A stretch of 64,000 nucleotides of DNA, taken from assembly GCA_013400975.1 (NCBI GenBank), contig WBMZ01009494.1, positions 35,408 through 99,407 on the forward strand, written 5' to 3'. How positions within the stretch are numbered: position 1 is the first letter of the stretch; every line of letters starts with the position of its first letter. The DNA is from Atrichornis clamosus. Lineage: Eukaryota > Chordata > Aves > Passeriformes > Menuridae. Positions 1 through 12,675 of this stretch are shown piece after piece. A program made the position numbers and the translations under genes. The notes beneath the pieces are model-generated. The model saw only the letters and a program-made list of their open reading frames with translations. It was not told the DNA's origin and ran no database searches.

Positions 1-250
1 TTCTTTTAAATTATACATGTCAAAATGGTTTTTTTTTCTTAATAAAACTGCTTCTGGCATGTGATATATGCTCTAGTGCAGATAAAATTTTTCATATGTT
101 TTGCTTTGAAAGTTCTTCTGCATAAGAAAAGCAGTATCTGCAAATGTCACGAAGTACTAATTACCTAGTGTAAATTAAAACATGGCTGGTGATGGAGTAA
201 TGAACCAATGTTAGAAGTGAGTTGGAATAAAATCAGAAGTGCTTTTTAAA

Positions 251-268
251 TTTTTTTTTTTTTTTTTT
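251..268. repeat. Poly-T run (18 T)
   Basis: An uninterrupted run of 18 T. It could be the tail of an old minus-strand retroposed sequence or simple slippage; nothing adjacent identifies a parent element. Confidence 0.9.
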
Positions 269-619
269 ACTTCTAGAAAACAGACTTCTTGAGTCCAACA
301 TTCACTTGTTTTGCATGTTCTGGAAAGGGGAAGAAGCACAGGACTGGCTAGCTACACCTGAGTGATGACACTGGCAAAGTGGTTGCTAGAGGCAGCAAAC
401 AGTTGGCGGGGGAAACAAGGCACACAGCTGCGTGCAGGCAGAGGTTGGTGGGCTGGCTCTTACGGACTGGGGCCTTGGGTCAGGGAGGAACTTGTCCCTG
501 CCGAGTTACTGCTTTGGAGAGAGCTGTTGTCAGAGTTTCCACTGTTAACGGGACGTTTCTGCTCTCAGTCTACTTGCAGGTAAAGGAGCTTTGAAGTGGG
601 ATGCTGTAGCACCCAAAGC

Positions 620-650
620 TAATTTTTCTTGAAGTTAATTTTTCTTGAAG
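620..650. repeat. 16-bp tandem duplication, two copies
   Basis: The unit TAATTTTTCTTGAAG(T/A) is present twice back to back, differing only in its last base. This looks like a recent local slippage or duplication event. Confidence 0.85.
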
Positions 651-2524
651 AAGTTACGTGAAGGTAGCAGGAGGAATAACAGGGAGTGCTAGAAAATGGT
701 TATAGCTGCTCTCATCTCAGTAGTAGAGTAAAATTTCCTGCTGACTCCTATGGGACTGGTTCCTGAAGTCTGCATATTACATGAGGAGTGGTGTTGCTGT
801 GATGTACTAGATGGTGGTGAGATGGTGTCCTGTTACATTGTCACACTTCTGCCTCAACAGCTAATACTGCAGTCGTTTTCCTCAGTACCTGTGCATTAAT
901 GCTCTCTACTTCATCTCTAATTTGCTTTCTTGTGGCAGTGCTGGTGTTTTCATTAGCTCAGATTAATTTAACAGTGCTCCACGCTGATCTAACTATAGTT
1001 ACTCTAATTTTTTAATGAAAGCTCTTAGGCATGATTTTCAGGTATAAATTCATAACAGTATGTTTTAAAAGCTCACATTTTTATTCTGATTTTACTTACT
1101 GTAAAGCCAAGAGGAATCTTTATCTATGTTCTGTCAACGTTTTATAAGTGACCTTCTAACTTGCAGAAAGAACTTATTATCTCCTTCCCCGGGGAAGGCA
1201 AATTACCTATAACTAAATTTCAACTCCCTTTTTGCATGATTTATTGATCATACCAATGTCTTTCCATCCTTTCTGTTAAGCCTGTGATTCAAAGTATTGA
1301 TGAAGTATTGTTTCTGCCCAAAATCACAAGTCAGAATATCTTCTGTAGGGCTATCTCACTCCATTGTGTTGGTCTAAAACACGTTTAATTGTGACACCAG
1401 GCTATCTACAGGCGGTAGTAAATTCTGAAGTATATTACTTCTACACACAAAAAGAATTTCATTAGAACAAGAAAAGTGGTATCAGGACATCTGTTTCTTT
1501 TTCTCTTCTGTTGCAGAACTGTTGTTAGCTGTGCCTCTCATTCTGGTTACCTACACATTTAAATTTTTATTACTTTCAAAACCTGTTAGTCTCTCTTTTA
1601 AATTTTAGTTTCTTCAAAAAGGACATATTAATTTTCTTTAATTCTGTAAGTCTGGACATAACAAACTCAGTTTGTGCCTTATTTTAGTCAAGCAGTGAAA
1701 GCTTTCTGCTACCAATAACCTGTAGAAATACATGCATTTTTTTCTAATGTAATCTATTCTACCATTTCAAAGAAATGTTTAATATAAAATGAAGAAGTTA
1801 AAGCCTTTTGGTTACATGTTTATGCTAATATTAAATTTTTGGAAAGAATGAAGTACTGGGGATTTTGCATACTGATGCATAGTTTCAAGTGCTTTTCTAG
1901 AAAAAGCATTTGCTCTGCATTCAGTATCTGGTTTGCTGGAAATAATTCAGTGAGCACTCAAATGTCCTTGTGGAACTGATGCAGATTCTACAGTTTTGTG
2001 CTGTGTTCTCTTTAAAGATATACCTTGCCTTCTGAAGTTGTTTGTTGTATTCTGTATCATCATTAAGTTATACAATAACATTAATTAAATTTATTTTGAT
2101 AAGACCTTTACATGAAGTAACTGCTTTGTATGATGATATAGTAAATGCAGAGTACAAATGGAAGGGAGAGAAATTTTATGTTTTAAGCTGCTATTTATGT
2201 TTGAGATCACTATAGATTATTGTCTAAACTTACTCTAAAAAAATCTAGTATTACCAAATTGAATAATGTAAGAAATATGATTAATCTGATATGCAGACCA
2301 AGAACTCCAAACTTTAATTCTGGTAATTTTATTACATTTTATTTTTTCTGTTGTAGAAATTTGTATTCTGTTGAATGTACCACCAGAACAAGTTGTTTTG
2401 TGAAAAGAGTTTTTCTTACTGATCAGGCTATAGCTGTACAAAACTTTAAATGGTGAAGTTAGGATGGTATTTCTAATAAAAAAGTAAATCACTGTTAGTT
2501 TTCCTCTAGTTCATAATGGAAATG

Positions 2525-3257
2525 TTGTGGGATGCTGTGAGGGACTGAAATGTTAATGGTTAATGACTCAAACAATCAGCCATCTCCAAAAGCAGTGAGT
2601 GCTCTGCTGAGGCCAGGTTTGCACCCCCAAATGAAGGAGGGGAGGAGGGTTCTTTGTGTGTGATGCTGAAACCATAAGACAGAGGGTGTGCGCACCCACC
2701 ACCAGAGGATCACCACGATAAACCAGCCTTTCTCAGAACCACAGCTGGACAGGACCCACAAGGATCATTGAGTCAAACTCCTGGCCCTGCACCACACCAT
2801 GTGCCTGGGAGCACTGTCCAAACACTTCTTGAAATCTGTCAGGCTTGGTGCTGTGACCACTTCCTCAGGGAGTCTGTTCCAGCGCCCAGCCACCCCCTGG
2901 GTTATAAACCTTTATCTTTGTTTAGCAACAAGCTGGGTTTTTGAGCCAGATAAGGGAAGAAGCTGATAAGAAACATTCAGTGAGGAGGGGTAGTGCTTTC
3001 TATCTTGCCAATATCCTCCTTTACACAACTGACTCAGGTATAAAACTACCCTCTGGGGGAGGTATTAGGACATTCGCACGTTCGCATGAAGTTTTTCATC
3101 CCGTCTGATGGGGCATAACTGCCTCAACTAGGTTGGCGTGAGAAGCAGCAGTTATGTCACAGAAAGGATCATAAACCATTAAAGACCCCCTGAAGTGCCC
3201 TCAGACTCATTTCTTGGGCCTTCCACCAGAGGACTGTGCATGATCCACAGTGTTACA
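2525..3257 (+). mobile_element. Candidate endogenous-retrovirus LTR, interrupted by CR1
   Basis: The block starts with TGTTGTGGG and ends with TGTTACA, matching the TG...CA ends of retroviral LTRs. It contains a TATAAAAC box at 3039-3046, and about 135 bp downstream an ATTAAA polyadenylation-like signal at 3178-3183, in the order expected for U3-R-U5 on the plus strand. A CR1 fragment sits inside the U3 part. No flanking target-site duplication is obvious, so the exact edges are uncertain. No viral coding region is seen. It is best read as an old solo LTR of ERVL or ERVK type; family assignment needs comparison with avian repeat consensus sequences. Confidence 0.5.
2743..2903 (-). mobile_element. 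CR1 LINE 3'-end fragment nested in the LTR
   Basis: On the plus strand it reads as antisense CR1. It includes the 'aaggatcattgagtcaaact' block, a 'ccaaacacttcttgaa' block and 'gggagtctgttccagcgccc', which are characteristic of the terminal part of avian CR1 elements. Only about 160 bp remain, and it is 5'-truncated as usual for CR1. Because it interrupts an LTR-like sequence, it should be younger than that LTR, or the two were joined by a later rearrangement. Confidence 0.8.
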
Positions 3258-3500
3258 GACTGTGTTAAATTCCCCTCCAGGGGAGGTACCTGGGCATTCC
3301 CACCTGAACCTGAGCACATATTAACCTGTTGAAGTGTTTGTTTCGTGGGTTTCCTCCACCCCCCTCAGATCACAACTGTGACCATCACTTTGACCAAGGC
3401 ACAGCTAAAGTGCAACAATCAAGTCTCATCACTGGACCCATGGGTGGTCATATCTATCCTCTCTGCTACCTGGTCTTACGCTTTCTTCCTGTTCCTTATG
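3258..3500 (+). mobile_element. Second LTR-like fragment
   Basis: The segment at 3264-3310 (CCCCTCCAGGGGAGGTACCT and following) resembles the region just after the TATA box of the preceding LTR (3046-3090, CCCTCTGGGGGAGGTATTAG). The two blocks therefore appear to be diverged copies of one repeat type. The remainder, with 'ccatcactttgaccaaggca' and a pyrimidine-rich end, would be downstream LTR sequence. Alternatively it belongs to a different avian LTR family. The distal boundary is a guess. Confidence 0.35.
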
Positions 3501-5645
3501 TGTTTTCTTAAGTGACGTCTTTATACTTTTATATTATTTTATTACTATAGATAATAATAACCAAAACACCTACATAGGCATTTTCCATTGCAACCAAATG
3601 ATTTTAAAATAAATCCTACATATATATATCTATATGTGTATAAACACAGGTCATTCAGAGTCATTTAGCTCTAATCCAGCCCCAGGGATCTATTAATAAA
3701 AACCTCAGTTACCCTCACCTTCACGGACAGGTCATAACAGATGCAAAATCTGATTTTTATATTAAAGTTGTTCTGTGATTTGTATTTTGAGAACACCATG
3801 CATGATGCCACTGAGAGCAGTAGGTTGACACATTGAATATTGTTACAGAAGTTGAACTTCAAAAGTACAAGACAAGAGTAATACTAAAATTGAATTGCAG
3901 GTTTGAAACAGTGCTACGTAGTATGCAAGAGTTCAGTGAAAATAACCTAAAGAAATGTTGAAGAGAGCTCTTGGATTTGGCAGCCTTTTTCTTGTGCTTC
4001 CTCATTGTGGAGAGAGGTGCTAAGTACTGGGTTTATAACCCCAGGAGTTCTTCACCTGGGACACTGAGATTATTTGGTTTTGGTTTAGCCCTGTAAAACT
4101 AGGCAGTTGAAGATGTTTCTGTTGACTTGCCTTAGAGTCTGCAGTTCTGATGGTGAAGCTTTCTCTCCCAAAGTCACATGTTTTCTATCTGCCTGAGACC
4201 TACCACTTCAAAGATTGTTAGTGCTAGGTAGCATGTTAGGTGTGTTATCAGGAGGTCAAATGCCTTTGTGAGTACGTGTCTACATGTTTTTTGGTTTTGC
4301 TCTTTTTGTTAGCTTCCTTTTGGTACATCAGACAATTCTGAAAAGACTTGATTTCCCTTAAGGACTGTTTTACACTTAGAAATCTCGGTTGTTTTGGTTT
4401 TTAATTAAATCAGCCTATACTTTTACCTCCAAACCTGCATTAATACACTAAAATTTAAAGAATCAAATAGTATCCTGCTGGTTACAGTGATACAATATGT
4501 TCAATTCTTATTAAGAAGATAACTTTCTGCAGAGGAGGACCATCTTCAAGAAATTTCTCCCATGGGTGGTGGGGGTGGGACAGTGAGAAGAAAACAGGAG
4601 GTTAGCATGTTTTAGGTTTGGTGGCTACATTAATTTTATTTTTTCCCCTCTATCTTAATGCCCAGATTAGGTGCATTTGCACAACTGTGGACAGTATAAG
4701 ATCTCCATGATCAGGGGAATGCAAATTGTCTATTTCCGTGACAAATGCCTTCATTCTTTCCCTGTTGTGTATTACATTAAAGCAATGAGATGTGTAGTTT
4801 GTCCGAACTATTCTTGTTTTAGTGATGTACTGTCCACAAAATTTATAACAGGAAGAAATTGAACTGTTTTGTCTCCAAAACTGTCTGCCTTTCCTACTTT
4901 AACAAGATAATATAAAAAGAAATAACAAACAAAAAACCCACATTGAACTTCAAAGTATGGTAATTTGTTCCTCGGATCCTGTGAGATAGCTTTTCTAGCA
5001 TAGCAAGTTTTTTATATATCAGTGTTCTGAGGACACTCACTAATGTTCAATATCAAAACAAGTAGCATTTTATCTGAGGCTTTTTACTAGTGTGGAGTTC
5101 TCTTGTTCTCTGTTGTGTTTGTTCCTTAACTATGGGAGGGTTTTTTCCAAGGACCATGTATATTTATATATGTTACCTGTATGCACAGCAATATCTTAAA
5201 TTATTTCCCTGATCAGAATTACCATGGACACAGCTGTTTAGCTATGAACATATTTAATTATAGCCTGGTTTTGTCTGTCTTTTTCACTTGGATCAGGAAA
5301 TGTACACTGTGTTCTTCCTGAAGTATAGTAGTATTTTAGTCATCTGCTCATTCCTACTAGTACAACAGACTTATTTCCATAGAAGAATCTTTGGCTGCAG
5401 AAAAGAAAAACGGTCAGCAGACTGTGCTATGTATGCCATGGCTGTCAACATTAAATCAAACCCTAAGTTTAATCAAAGCAGGTAAGATTGGCCATTGTTA
5501 GTCTGATACTTTTGGTCTGAACTTGAAAAAACTCTTCCTTAAAATTTTATTTCTAAAAATTTTTAATATTAGAAATGGATAATGCATCCTCAACAACTAA
5601 AAAAAATGTTTTAAATTAATAAACCCACTGGATAAAGATAGAATA
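3501..5645. other. AT-rich unique DNA with two weak exon look-alikes
   Basis: No recognisable gene. Two sites were weighed. On the minus strand, acceptor ...CTGCTCTCAG precedes a 92-nt frame ending at a GAAG/GTGAGG donor near 3715-3720. On the plus strand, an 81-nt frame (about 5400-5480) ends at AAGCAG/GTAAGA with a poor pyrimidine tract. Neither has convincing codon composition. A short (AT)n-rich stretch lies at about 3620-3635. Confidence 0.5.
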
Positions 5646-6180
5646 TTGAATCATAAAGTTATGGAATCATTTGTGTTGGAAAATACTGTTAAGGTCATTG
5701 AGTCCAACCGCTAAACCAGCACTGCCAGGTGCACCACTACACCATGTCCCTAAGTACCCCATCTTCATGTCTTTTAAATACCTCCAGGAATGGTGACTTG
5801 ACCACTTCCCTGGACAGCCTGTTCCAGTGCTTGACAACCCTTTTGGTGAATACATTTTTTTTTAACCTAAACCTCCTTTGGAATAACTTGAGGCCATTTC
5901 CTTTTGTTCTGTTGCTATTATTTGGGAGAATAGGTCGACCCCCACATATCCAACCCTCCTTTCAGGCAACTGTAGAGAGCAATAAGATCTCTCCTGAGCC
6001 TACTTTTCTCCGGGGTAAACAACCCCAGCTCCCTCAGCAACTCCTTATAGGACTAGTGCTCCAGACCCTTTCGCAGCTCCACTGCCCTTCTCTGGACACG
6101 CTCCAGCAGCCCAGTGTCCTTGTAGTGAGGGGCCCAGCAGTGAACACAGGATTTGAGCTGTGGCCCCATCAGTTCACCTT
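5646..6180 (-). mobile_element. CR1 LINE, 3' part of element
   Basis: Antisense CR1 of about 535 bp. It begins at the CR1 3' end ('ttgaatcataaagttatgga'), then 'aggtcattgagtccaacc', 'tgttccagtgcttgacaacc', 'aacttgaggccatttcctt' and 'ttctctggacacgctccagc'. This is the standard order of an avian CR1 read from the 3' UTR back into the end of ORF2. It is 5'-truncated at about 6180. The 165-codon plus-strand open frame over this region is an antisense shadow and not a gene. Divergence from the familiar consensus is moderate. Confidence 0.95.
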
Positions 6181-9100
6181 ATTAAAGATGGAGTGGGTGG
6201 CAGTATGTGTGGTTAAGATTGCCTGATAGTTTTGACTCCCTAAGGCATGCTAGTTTTGATAAGTTTTTAGGCACTGGAGTGCAGCTTAATTTTATTTCTC
6301 TAACACTGAAATGATTCTGATTATCATTCTATTTGGCATTCAATATAGAGTGCTCTATTTCCCTTCTTCGTGCACATTTAAATATAGCTTGGTTTTTACT
6401 GTAGTTTAGAAGCACTAAGGCTATCTGACAACAGTGACACGTAGATTATCGTGGCCAGAACTTGTCTAAACAGATGACACAGAAGTTCAGGTTTGTTTGT
6501 TGAAGCAACTGGGGTTTTTACACAAGAGAAGAATTCCAGCTCCCTTGAACCACTGAAATGGCACAAATTACAACATGGTTCTTCTTTTACCTTCTGAAAT
6601 TAATACATTTTGACATAGTATTTGCATAGAGTCTAAAGTCCTATATAGCAAAAATATTAAATATTTAATCATATCCAAGTTATGCTATGCTGGCTGGAAG
6701 CAAAAAGCTGCATGGGAGATGCTCTGCAATGTGCAGGTTCATAGTACTCAATGCTGAGCAGTTTCTGACAGGTGCATGAGTTTCCTCACTTCCTACCAAG
6801 TTCTTTAACGCATTCCAAGCGTGTCACAAATTATTATTCATGTTGTTGCTCTGTTTAGCATTTCTTCCTGTCGCTAACAGTTTTTATCTTGAAGGTGCAA
6901 TGACCCTTGAGATCTAATTTTCTGTGTAAAAATTTACTAGTGATGTAGGCTGACATACAGGAAGGATCATGAATGCCTCAGTCTTATGGAGGCAGGAGGT
7001 GCTGGTGGTGATCAGAAAAGGCCATCTAGTACAATGCCTCCCACTCTTCCCTGTGCACATTTGATTTCATTTAATCAAGAACTTTCTCATGCTTCATTAT
7101 AATACTTCACTCCTAGTTAGAGTTAAGTAACTCCTAGTTAGAATTAGTAACAGTTTTGGGACGTGAGAGGCTTAGTCAGTGTTTCTAATGGCATTGAGAG
7201 AAGCTCTGACCTGGCAGTCCATTCCAGTCTAGTCACACTAACTCTGAACTAATGTGTGGGTCTTTTCAGTCTTAAGACTGTAGATTAACAGTGAAAGTGC
7301 AGAATGAGCAGTGAAGCTTCCTGGCTACTGTAAGATAAAAAGAGTGCAAACTGCACTGCTGATTAAGTAATTAATAAAGCCGTGTCAGACGCTGGCTTTG
7401 CATTCTTTTCCCTCTACACCTCCTTGACTATAAATTGCACTGACAAACTCAGAAGCAGACGTCCAAGCCAACTATATGCCTCCTGGCTCACAGGTAGGAA
7501 CTCAGCTTGATCCAGTGTTCTGTCACCTAAATGGGATGTGAGGGATGATCATATACATATAAGAGCAATATGTGCCACTCCACTGGCTTGTGCCGATTTT
7601 GATGCTGCCAATGTGGATTTTAAAAGAAATAGCTGTCCCCCTCTGAAGTCGCAAACTATACTTCTGCCAAAATTCTTGATCTGTATATTATTCTTCAAGG
7701 AATGTGTTTAAGAAGCGGAAACTGCATTAATCCCTTTTATTCTTATCAATGCTCACTAGATCCGTAATTTTATCAGATGTGACTTCCTCTCCATTTTTTT
7801 CCCCTCCTCCCTATTTGAATTTTTCTGTATCTTATGTTAGAAAGAGATATTGTTTATTGTATAAAACAGGATTTCATAAAGCAATGGTAAATAAGCCTGA
7901 ACCTTTGTGTATGCAGGAGAGGCTTGCTGGGCAATGTGAGACAGGATTTTTTTCCTAGCTAGGAAAAGTTTGATGCTTTGGGGTTTGCTTTTGTTTGCTT
8001 TTTTCATAGAAATTAAACTTACCTTATGCCTTCCTTTTGTAATTCTAATCATCCTTGTCAATTAAAATTTTCTGGATCAACTAACTCAGCTTTAACTGCT
8101 TCAGAGTCTCAGCTGTTACCCTTTTTTCTCATCTTTTCCACTGGGAGAATGACAACATATTGGGATAAGAGCTTTGAGTAACTCTTTTTGTGTTCTCCAA
8201 GTTGGTTTCTTTCCAGTAGATCTGTTCTAACATTTATCCCCTAATCATGGTAGTTGAGAAATGAAAAATAAGTTGGGAATTGGGAAGAGTGTATGTCCTT
8301 CAGTTCTTTTGTGCCCCATTTAAGAATTCTCATTAGGAACCAACTCTTCATTTGAAATCAGCTTAAGAAGGTTTCAACTTCTTAATTGAAATTAACTTAC
8401 TTAATTTGCATATTTTTTCTTTAGTCGTAGTTTTCTGAAAATAGAATTAAAACGTTATTTCTTGTTGTAAAAAGTTAGTAATTTCTATATAATTATGCTA
8501 GATATTTCTTCTGTGATAAGAAGTAAACGTGTATTTGTGAATTGCTTCATTTAAGACAGGGAATTTGAGTAACGCTCTACTGCTCCAAAAGCTACTTGGA
8601 TCTTTCTCCTCCATTTCTATTTATGATGTGATTTTAAAAAAATTCCCTTAGGCCCCTCTCATCCCCTAGGAACGGGAAGGCACTAAAGCAAAAGCAAGCC
8701 ATGTCAAATGCCACACAAAATGGAAGTGTATCAGTAGATGGTGCTAGTCCTGTCAGTTCATTTTTGTGGTATGAGGAGTTTATGTGACAGTGTTCATTAC
8801 TGATGAATGCTGAAATATAGAAAATTTGAGTTTGGGCAGGGGAAGAAGAAGACAGAGCCTCACAGTATATCTGGCCTTGCTCATTAATATTGTCTGTAAA
8901 TCTAACCAAGTTTCTTCCTTGGAAAATGTTTCACAATGCCACTTCCTTAAAACATGTCTGTATGAGCTGAATGATTATTTTGTTTCTTGGTTTTTAATTG
9001 ACATTTCATCGTACATCAGTTTTGCAGGTAAATCAACCTCTTTATCCTTAGTTGGGAAAATGCATTGACTGCATAATATTTATCACATTCTAAGAATGCA

Positions 9101-10030
9101 TCGATGTTATTGTCACTTTTGCATGACCCTATGTTTGGACTTGAACAGACTGATGTAATTCCTCTTGTCTTAGTGTGTTAGATATAAAAGTTTTAATGTG
9201 GAATAGACTACAGACTAGGCCAGGAAAATTCTGACGATTTCTTTTAACACCACCTTAAATACAAAAGGATTGTTGAAGTCAGATAGTCTCAATTGCTGTA
9301 AGCAACTTGTAGGGGGAAGCATTTGAAACGGCTGCACAAGTCTGATGTCCTACATGTGCCCACCTAATTTAAAAAGAAAGAAAGAAGAAAAAGCAGCAAG
9401 CAGCCTGTTACTGGGAGACTGTTCAGGAAGATTTCAATTTTTAAGATATTGCTGATGTTAGTCTGATCCCTAGTCACAGCTGCAAGACTGAAACATAACT
9501 GTAGCATTTTTATACGCCTGTGCTGATTTTGTTCACCAGTAGCAGACTTAGAAGTGTTTTTATATATTCATTCTTTACTATGATGAGTTGTTCAGCATTG
9601 TAAATTGTTCCATTTTATGGGAGAACAGAATGGCTATTTTGTCAGTTGTTGGCTCCACTATGGTTTGAGTATTTCGTGTGTATTGGTATATTCCTCCCAC
9701 TGATAAATGAAATGAGTATGCTGCAGTAATTCTTTCATACTTAAAAGTAGATCATAACATTTGAAGGTGAGTTTTATTCACTTCAGTATAAAATTATATC
9801 TTTATTTCCTTATCCTGCATCTGTTTCACTACAAAAAGGCCTATAGAAAACCACAGCATCTATAAAATTGATAATTTTTCTTCTCTGTAAAACTCGGGAG
9901 TTAATTTATGAAGACTCAGGTTTTTGAATTCTGGTTCAACCTTTTGTGATCACCTGTGTTTGATTGCCAGAAATTTTTTAAAATTTTTTTTCATAAAATT
10001 AAGAACTTTGTACTTGACATCAAGAGTGCA
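6181..10030. other. AT-rich unique DNA, no gene seen
   Basis: No recognisable coding sequence. An isolated near-perfect minus-strand donor (CATAAG/GTAAGT, about 8020) has no acceptor with an open frame behind it. A plus-strand donor (CTCACAG/GTAGGA, about 7492) closes a 40-nt segment after a CAG acceptor, too short to call. The sequence near 7010-7040 vaguely resembles very old antisense CR1 but is too diverged to assign. Confidence 0.5.
7109..7149. repeat. 21-bp imperfect tandem duplication, two copies
   Basis: ACTCCTAGTTAGAGTTAAGTA is followed directly by a copy differing by one substitution and a one-base deletion. Confidence 0.8.
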
Positions 10031-10365
10031 ATAGTTGAGGATGAAGGGACCTCTGATGACAATATAGTCCAATCACTCTGTTACTTAGGCATATGTCCAG
10101 TTGAGTTTTGAATATCACCAGAGTCAGACACTCCTTAACTGCTCTCAACAGATTGTTCCAGTGTTTGATCACCATTGCAATAAAAACCCTTTTCTCCCTC
10201 CTAATATTTAAACAGAATTTTTGGAATTCCGCTTTGTGCCTCATGTCCATTGACTATTCATCGCTGAGAACAGTCTGGTTTCACCTCCTCTTGCCGTTTT
10301 CCTTCTGTATTTATACATATCAGTAAGATCTCCCCAGAGCCTTCTCAAGAGTAAACAGTTACTTT
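10031..10365 (-). mobile_element. Old diverged CR1 LINE 3' fragment
   Basis: Antisense CR1 with recognisable landmarks: 'gaagggacctctgatgac' followed by 'atagtccaat', 'gttccagtgtttgatcacc', 'agtaagatctccccagagcc', and a remnant of the 'ctccagactaaacaacccc' block. The middle is heavily substituted, for example the segment corresponding to the 'aggccatttcc' block. This suggests an older insertion than the copies at 5.6 and 45.3 kb. Confidence 0.85.
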
Positions 10366-12602
10366 TAACTCTAAACAATTGAGATGGTACAGTTCATGTG
10401 TGTACCTTTGAATTGCTGGAAAGTAACAACTTCAGTGAAGACATGATATTTCCATCTATTTGGTAGCTTTCTATTTGGCATTGTGCCTGTACCTTGTGGC
10501 TGATGTTTGCACAGCTGTTAGGGTTTGCTCACAAAGAGACTTGCAGTAGGGAATCCAGCTCACAATATGAAATGCAGAAAATATACAAATTTTTGATCAA
10601 AAATATAAAAAGAAAATATTTTTAAAGTATTTTAAAACTTATCCTTAGTAATGTTAGCTCATTGTGCCCTGTGAAGTTTTTAAAAACTACATTAGTGTTT
10701 GCTGTCAAACTTAGGGATACTACTGATACCTACTAGTGCTTTGCAGTGAACGTGGAGATGATTTCTACAACAAAGATGTGTTGTTAAAATGGTACAGTGG
10801 GTTGAGATATCAAGAGGAGTTTAACTTGCCTGTGTTGATTGGCAGAAGACAGTGTTGAACGCAACAGTAGTCCGTGTATTCCCACATCAACCCTTTCTTA
10901 CTGCAACAAAACAGAATTTAATTAGTAGATTTGAATGGAAGTAGTAAAAGCACAGAAATTTGTGGAGTATTCCTTTCAAAATTGAGAAATAATTTCAGAT
11001 GAAACTGAATGATGTAGAATGTCACATGTAAGCAGAATTTTTTAGCATGGTATGCTTAAAGGTCAGCTTCCACTGACTCCCCCACAGATTTCTATTTAGT
11101 AATTTGGATAGCTATCTTTCTAATACTGCAGTTTGAGAGAGAAAGAAGTCAAGAAACATCATTCCTTATGAAAGATAAATGCATTATGAATCAAGCAACT
11201 GCTTTTCACAGTTAGATGCACAAGAGAAATTATGTGTGGGGGGGTTGGTTGGGTTTTGGGTTTTTTTTTCCTTATTAAGCAGTCTCTGTTATGTTGCTGT
11301 AGCCCAATTTAAGAGTTTGTTTTCTCTTGCATTCAATCTGCACGTCAATATCTGCTATTATCAGGCTGCAACTTGATTCACTGGTGGGTAATTTCACTAT
11401 GTGTTTAAGACACTTCTCACCAATAAACATCTCAAGACTGAGTGTGGGTGGGAAGGCTTAACTAAAAGCTGTATCTGAGTAAGCTTGCTGTGTGTACAAG
11501 AAATGCTTAGAGAGTTTCAGGAAGAAGTGTTTCTTCTGATTCTGGGACACAACCTTTTTTTTCCACTTTGATAGCAGAACCACTTTCAACCAAATGGTGA
11601 AGACTCCCTTCAAGTCTTTGTTTCTTAATGTCTTTCTCACGGACTCTCAGAACAGGAAAGACAATTTGAACATAAAAGTTTCTTTCCTGAGAGAGAGAGA
11701 ATAAACCTAGAACTAAGTTTTTAGTTCTCCACCCTGATGGAAATGTATGGTTGTATCTGATATATCCTTAAATTACAGTCTAAAGTGAAGGAAAAATACA
11801 GTGTAAGTACAATCCATAAGTTGGGGTGTTTATTTTTTTAAGTTGCAGATATCAATGTTCATTTTTTACAGAAAGAAGGAGAATTTCTATTCAGAAACCA
11901 GTTTATAATGCTATTGTATAGTTGTGAGAAATAAATGATTAAGCAGAGCAAGAAAGAGAAATAAACATTCAAGGATGCTAGGTGTTCTGTTTCTGTAAAC
12001 ACTTCTGTATTCTGAATTACATAACTTGCAGCTTTTCAAAGCCAAACTGTTCCAACTTCTCAGCCAGGTAGTGATGAAATTTACTGAGATTTAGATGTCA
12101 TATTTGAAACAAAGTTCAGTTGAATTGCATGTTTAATGATTTGCTTAATGTCTGATCCAAGATCTCTTTTGAGCAACCTGTCACATTTCTGAGATGTCCT
12201 GGCAAGAACACCCAGACTGAATGAACACAGATTACAGTCTATTGGAGAACACTGTAATTAACATTTCTACCATTTGGCCAAGACTTGAATTAAGACCTCA
12301 CTATCTTTCTGTTACTTTTAGTGCCACACTTAACTTTGCTCTGTCCTTTAGACTCGTAAAAAACTTTTAACCACAGAGAAGGCTCAGTGGAATATTCTTT
12401 TGCCTTAGCAACTTTGGCACTAATGCAAGGAAGTGCATCAGGAGCAGGAAAAATAGCTTTGCAAACTCTTGTACTTCAGCTCTGGACAGCCCTGCTACCT
12501 AGGGGAGCCCGGTATTTCCTGCTGTACCTTAGATGTGCCAAAAGCCATTATGAGCACTGGAGCAGCACAAACTTAGGAACATGTAATGACCTTGACTCTC
12601 AC
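10366..12602. other. AT-rich unique DNA, no gene seen
   Basis: No gene recognised. The AT-rich block at 10560-10640 contains short self-complementary runs and is probably just low complexity. A minus-strand acceptor with a strong pyrimidine tract (CCCACCCACACTCAG, near 11440) lies 17 nt from a GTGAGA donor, which is unlikely to be a real exon. Confidence 0.5.
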
Positions 12603-12675
12603 CTCCCTCAGGCCTCTCAGAAACAGTAATAGTACCGTACAGTGAGATTGCCTTGTATTTCTGGAGCCAATACAG
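12603..12675. other. Exon-like segment with splice consensus on both strands
   Basis: Plus strand: acceptor CTCACCTCCCTCAG precedes 64 nt (12612-12675) open in one frame, ending at TACAG/GTATGA. Minus strand: acceptor GTATTGGCTCCAG precedes 58 nt (12603-12660) open in one frame, reading K-Y-K-A-I-S-L-Y-G-T-I and ending at GGGAG/GTGAGA. Only one strand, or neither, can be right. No protein family is recognised. Confidence 0.2.

Larger units (their letters stand above)
1..2524. other. AT-rich unique DNA, no gene seen
   Basis: I see no supported gene here. Open frames are short and lack codon bias. The stretch at about 300-600 is somewhat more GC-rich and ends in a donor-like TTGCAG followed by GTAAAG at about 573, but I see no convincing exon upstream of it. 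Two small repeats are listed separately: an 18-T run and a 16-bp tandem duplication. Confidence 0.6.

Noticed and set aside
3671..3862. Minus-strand frame ending at GTGAAG/GTGAGG
   Set aside because: Acceptor CTGCTCTCAG is good, but the peptide is AT-driven (Asn, Ile, Lys, Phe) and lacks coding character.
5729..6226. 165-codon plus-strand open frame
   Set aside because: Antisense shadow of the minus-strand CR1 at 5646-6180; no independent protein features.
6955..7045. Possible very old antisense CR1
   Set aside because: Only one block ('ggccatctagtacaatgcc') resembles CR1; too short and diverged to support.
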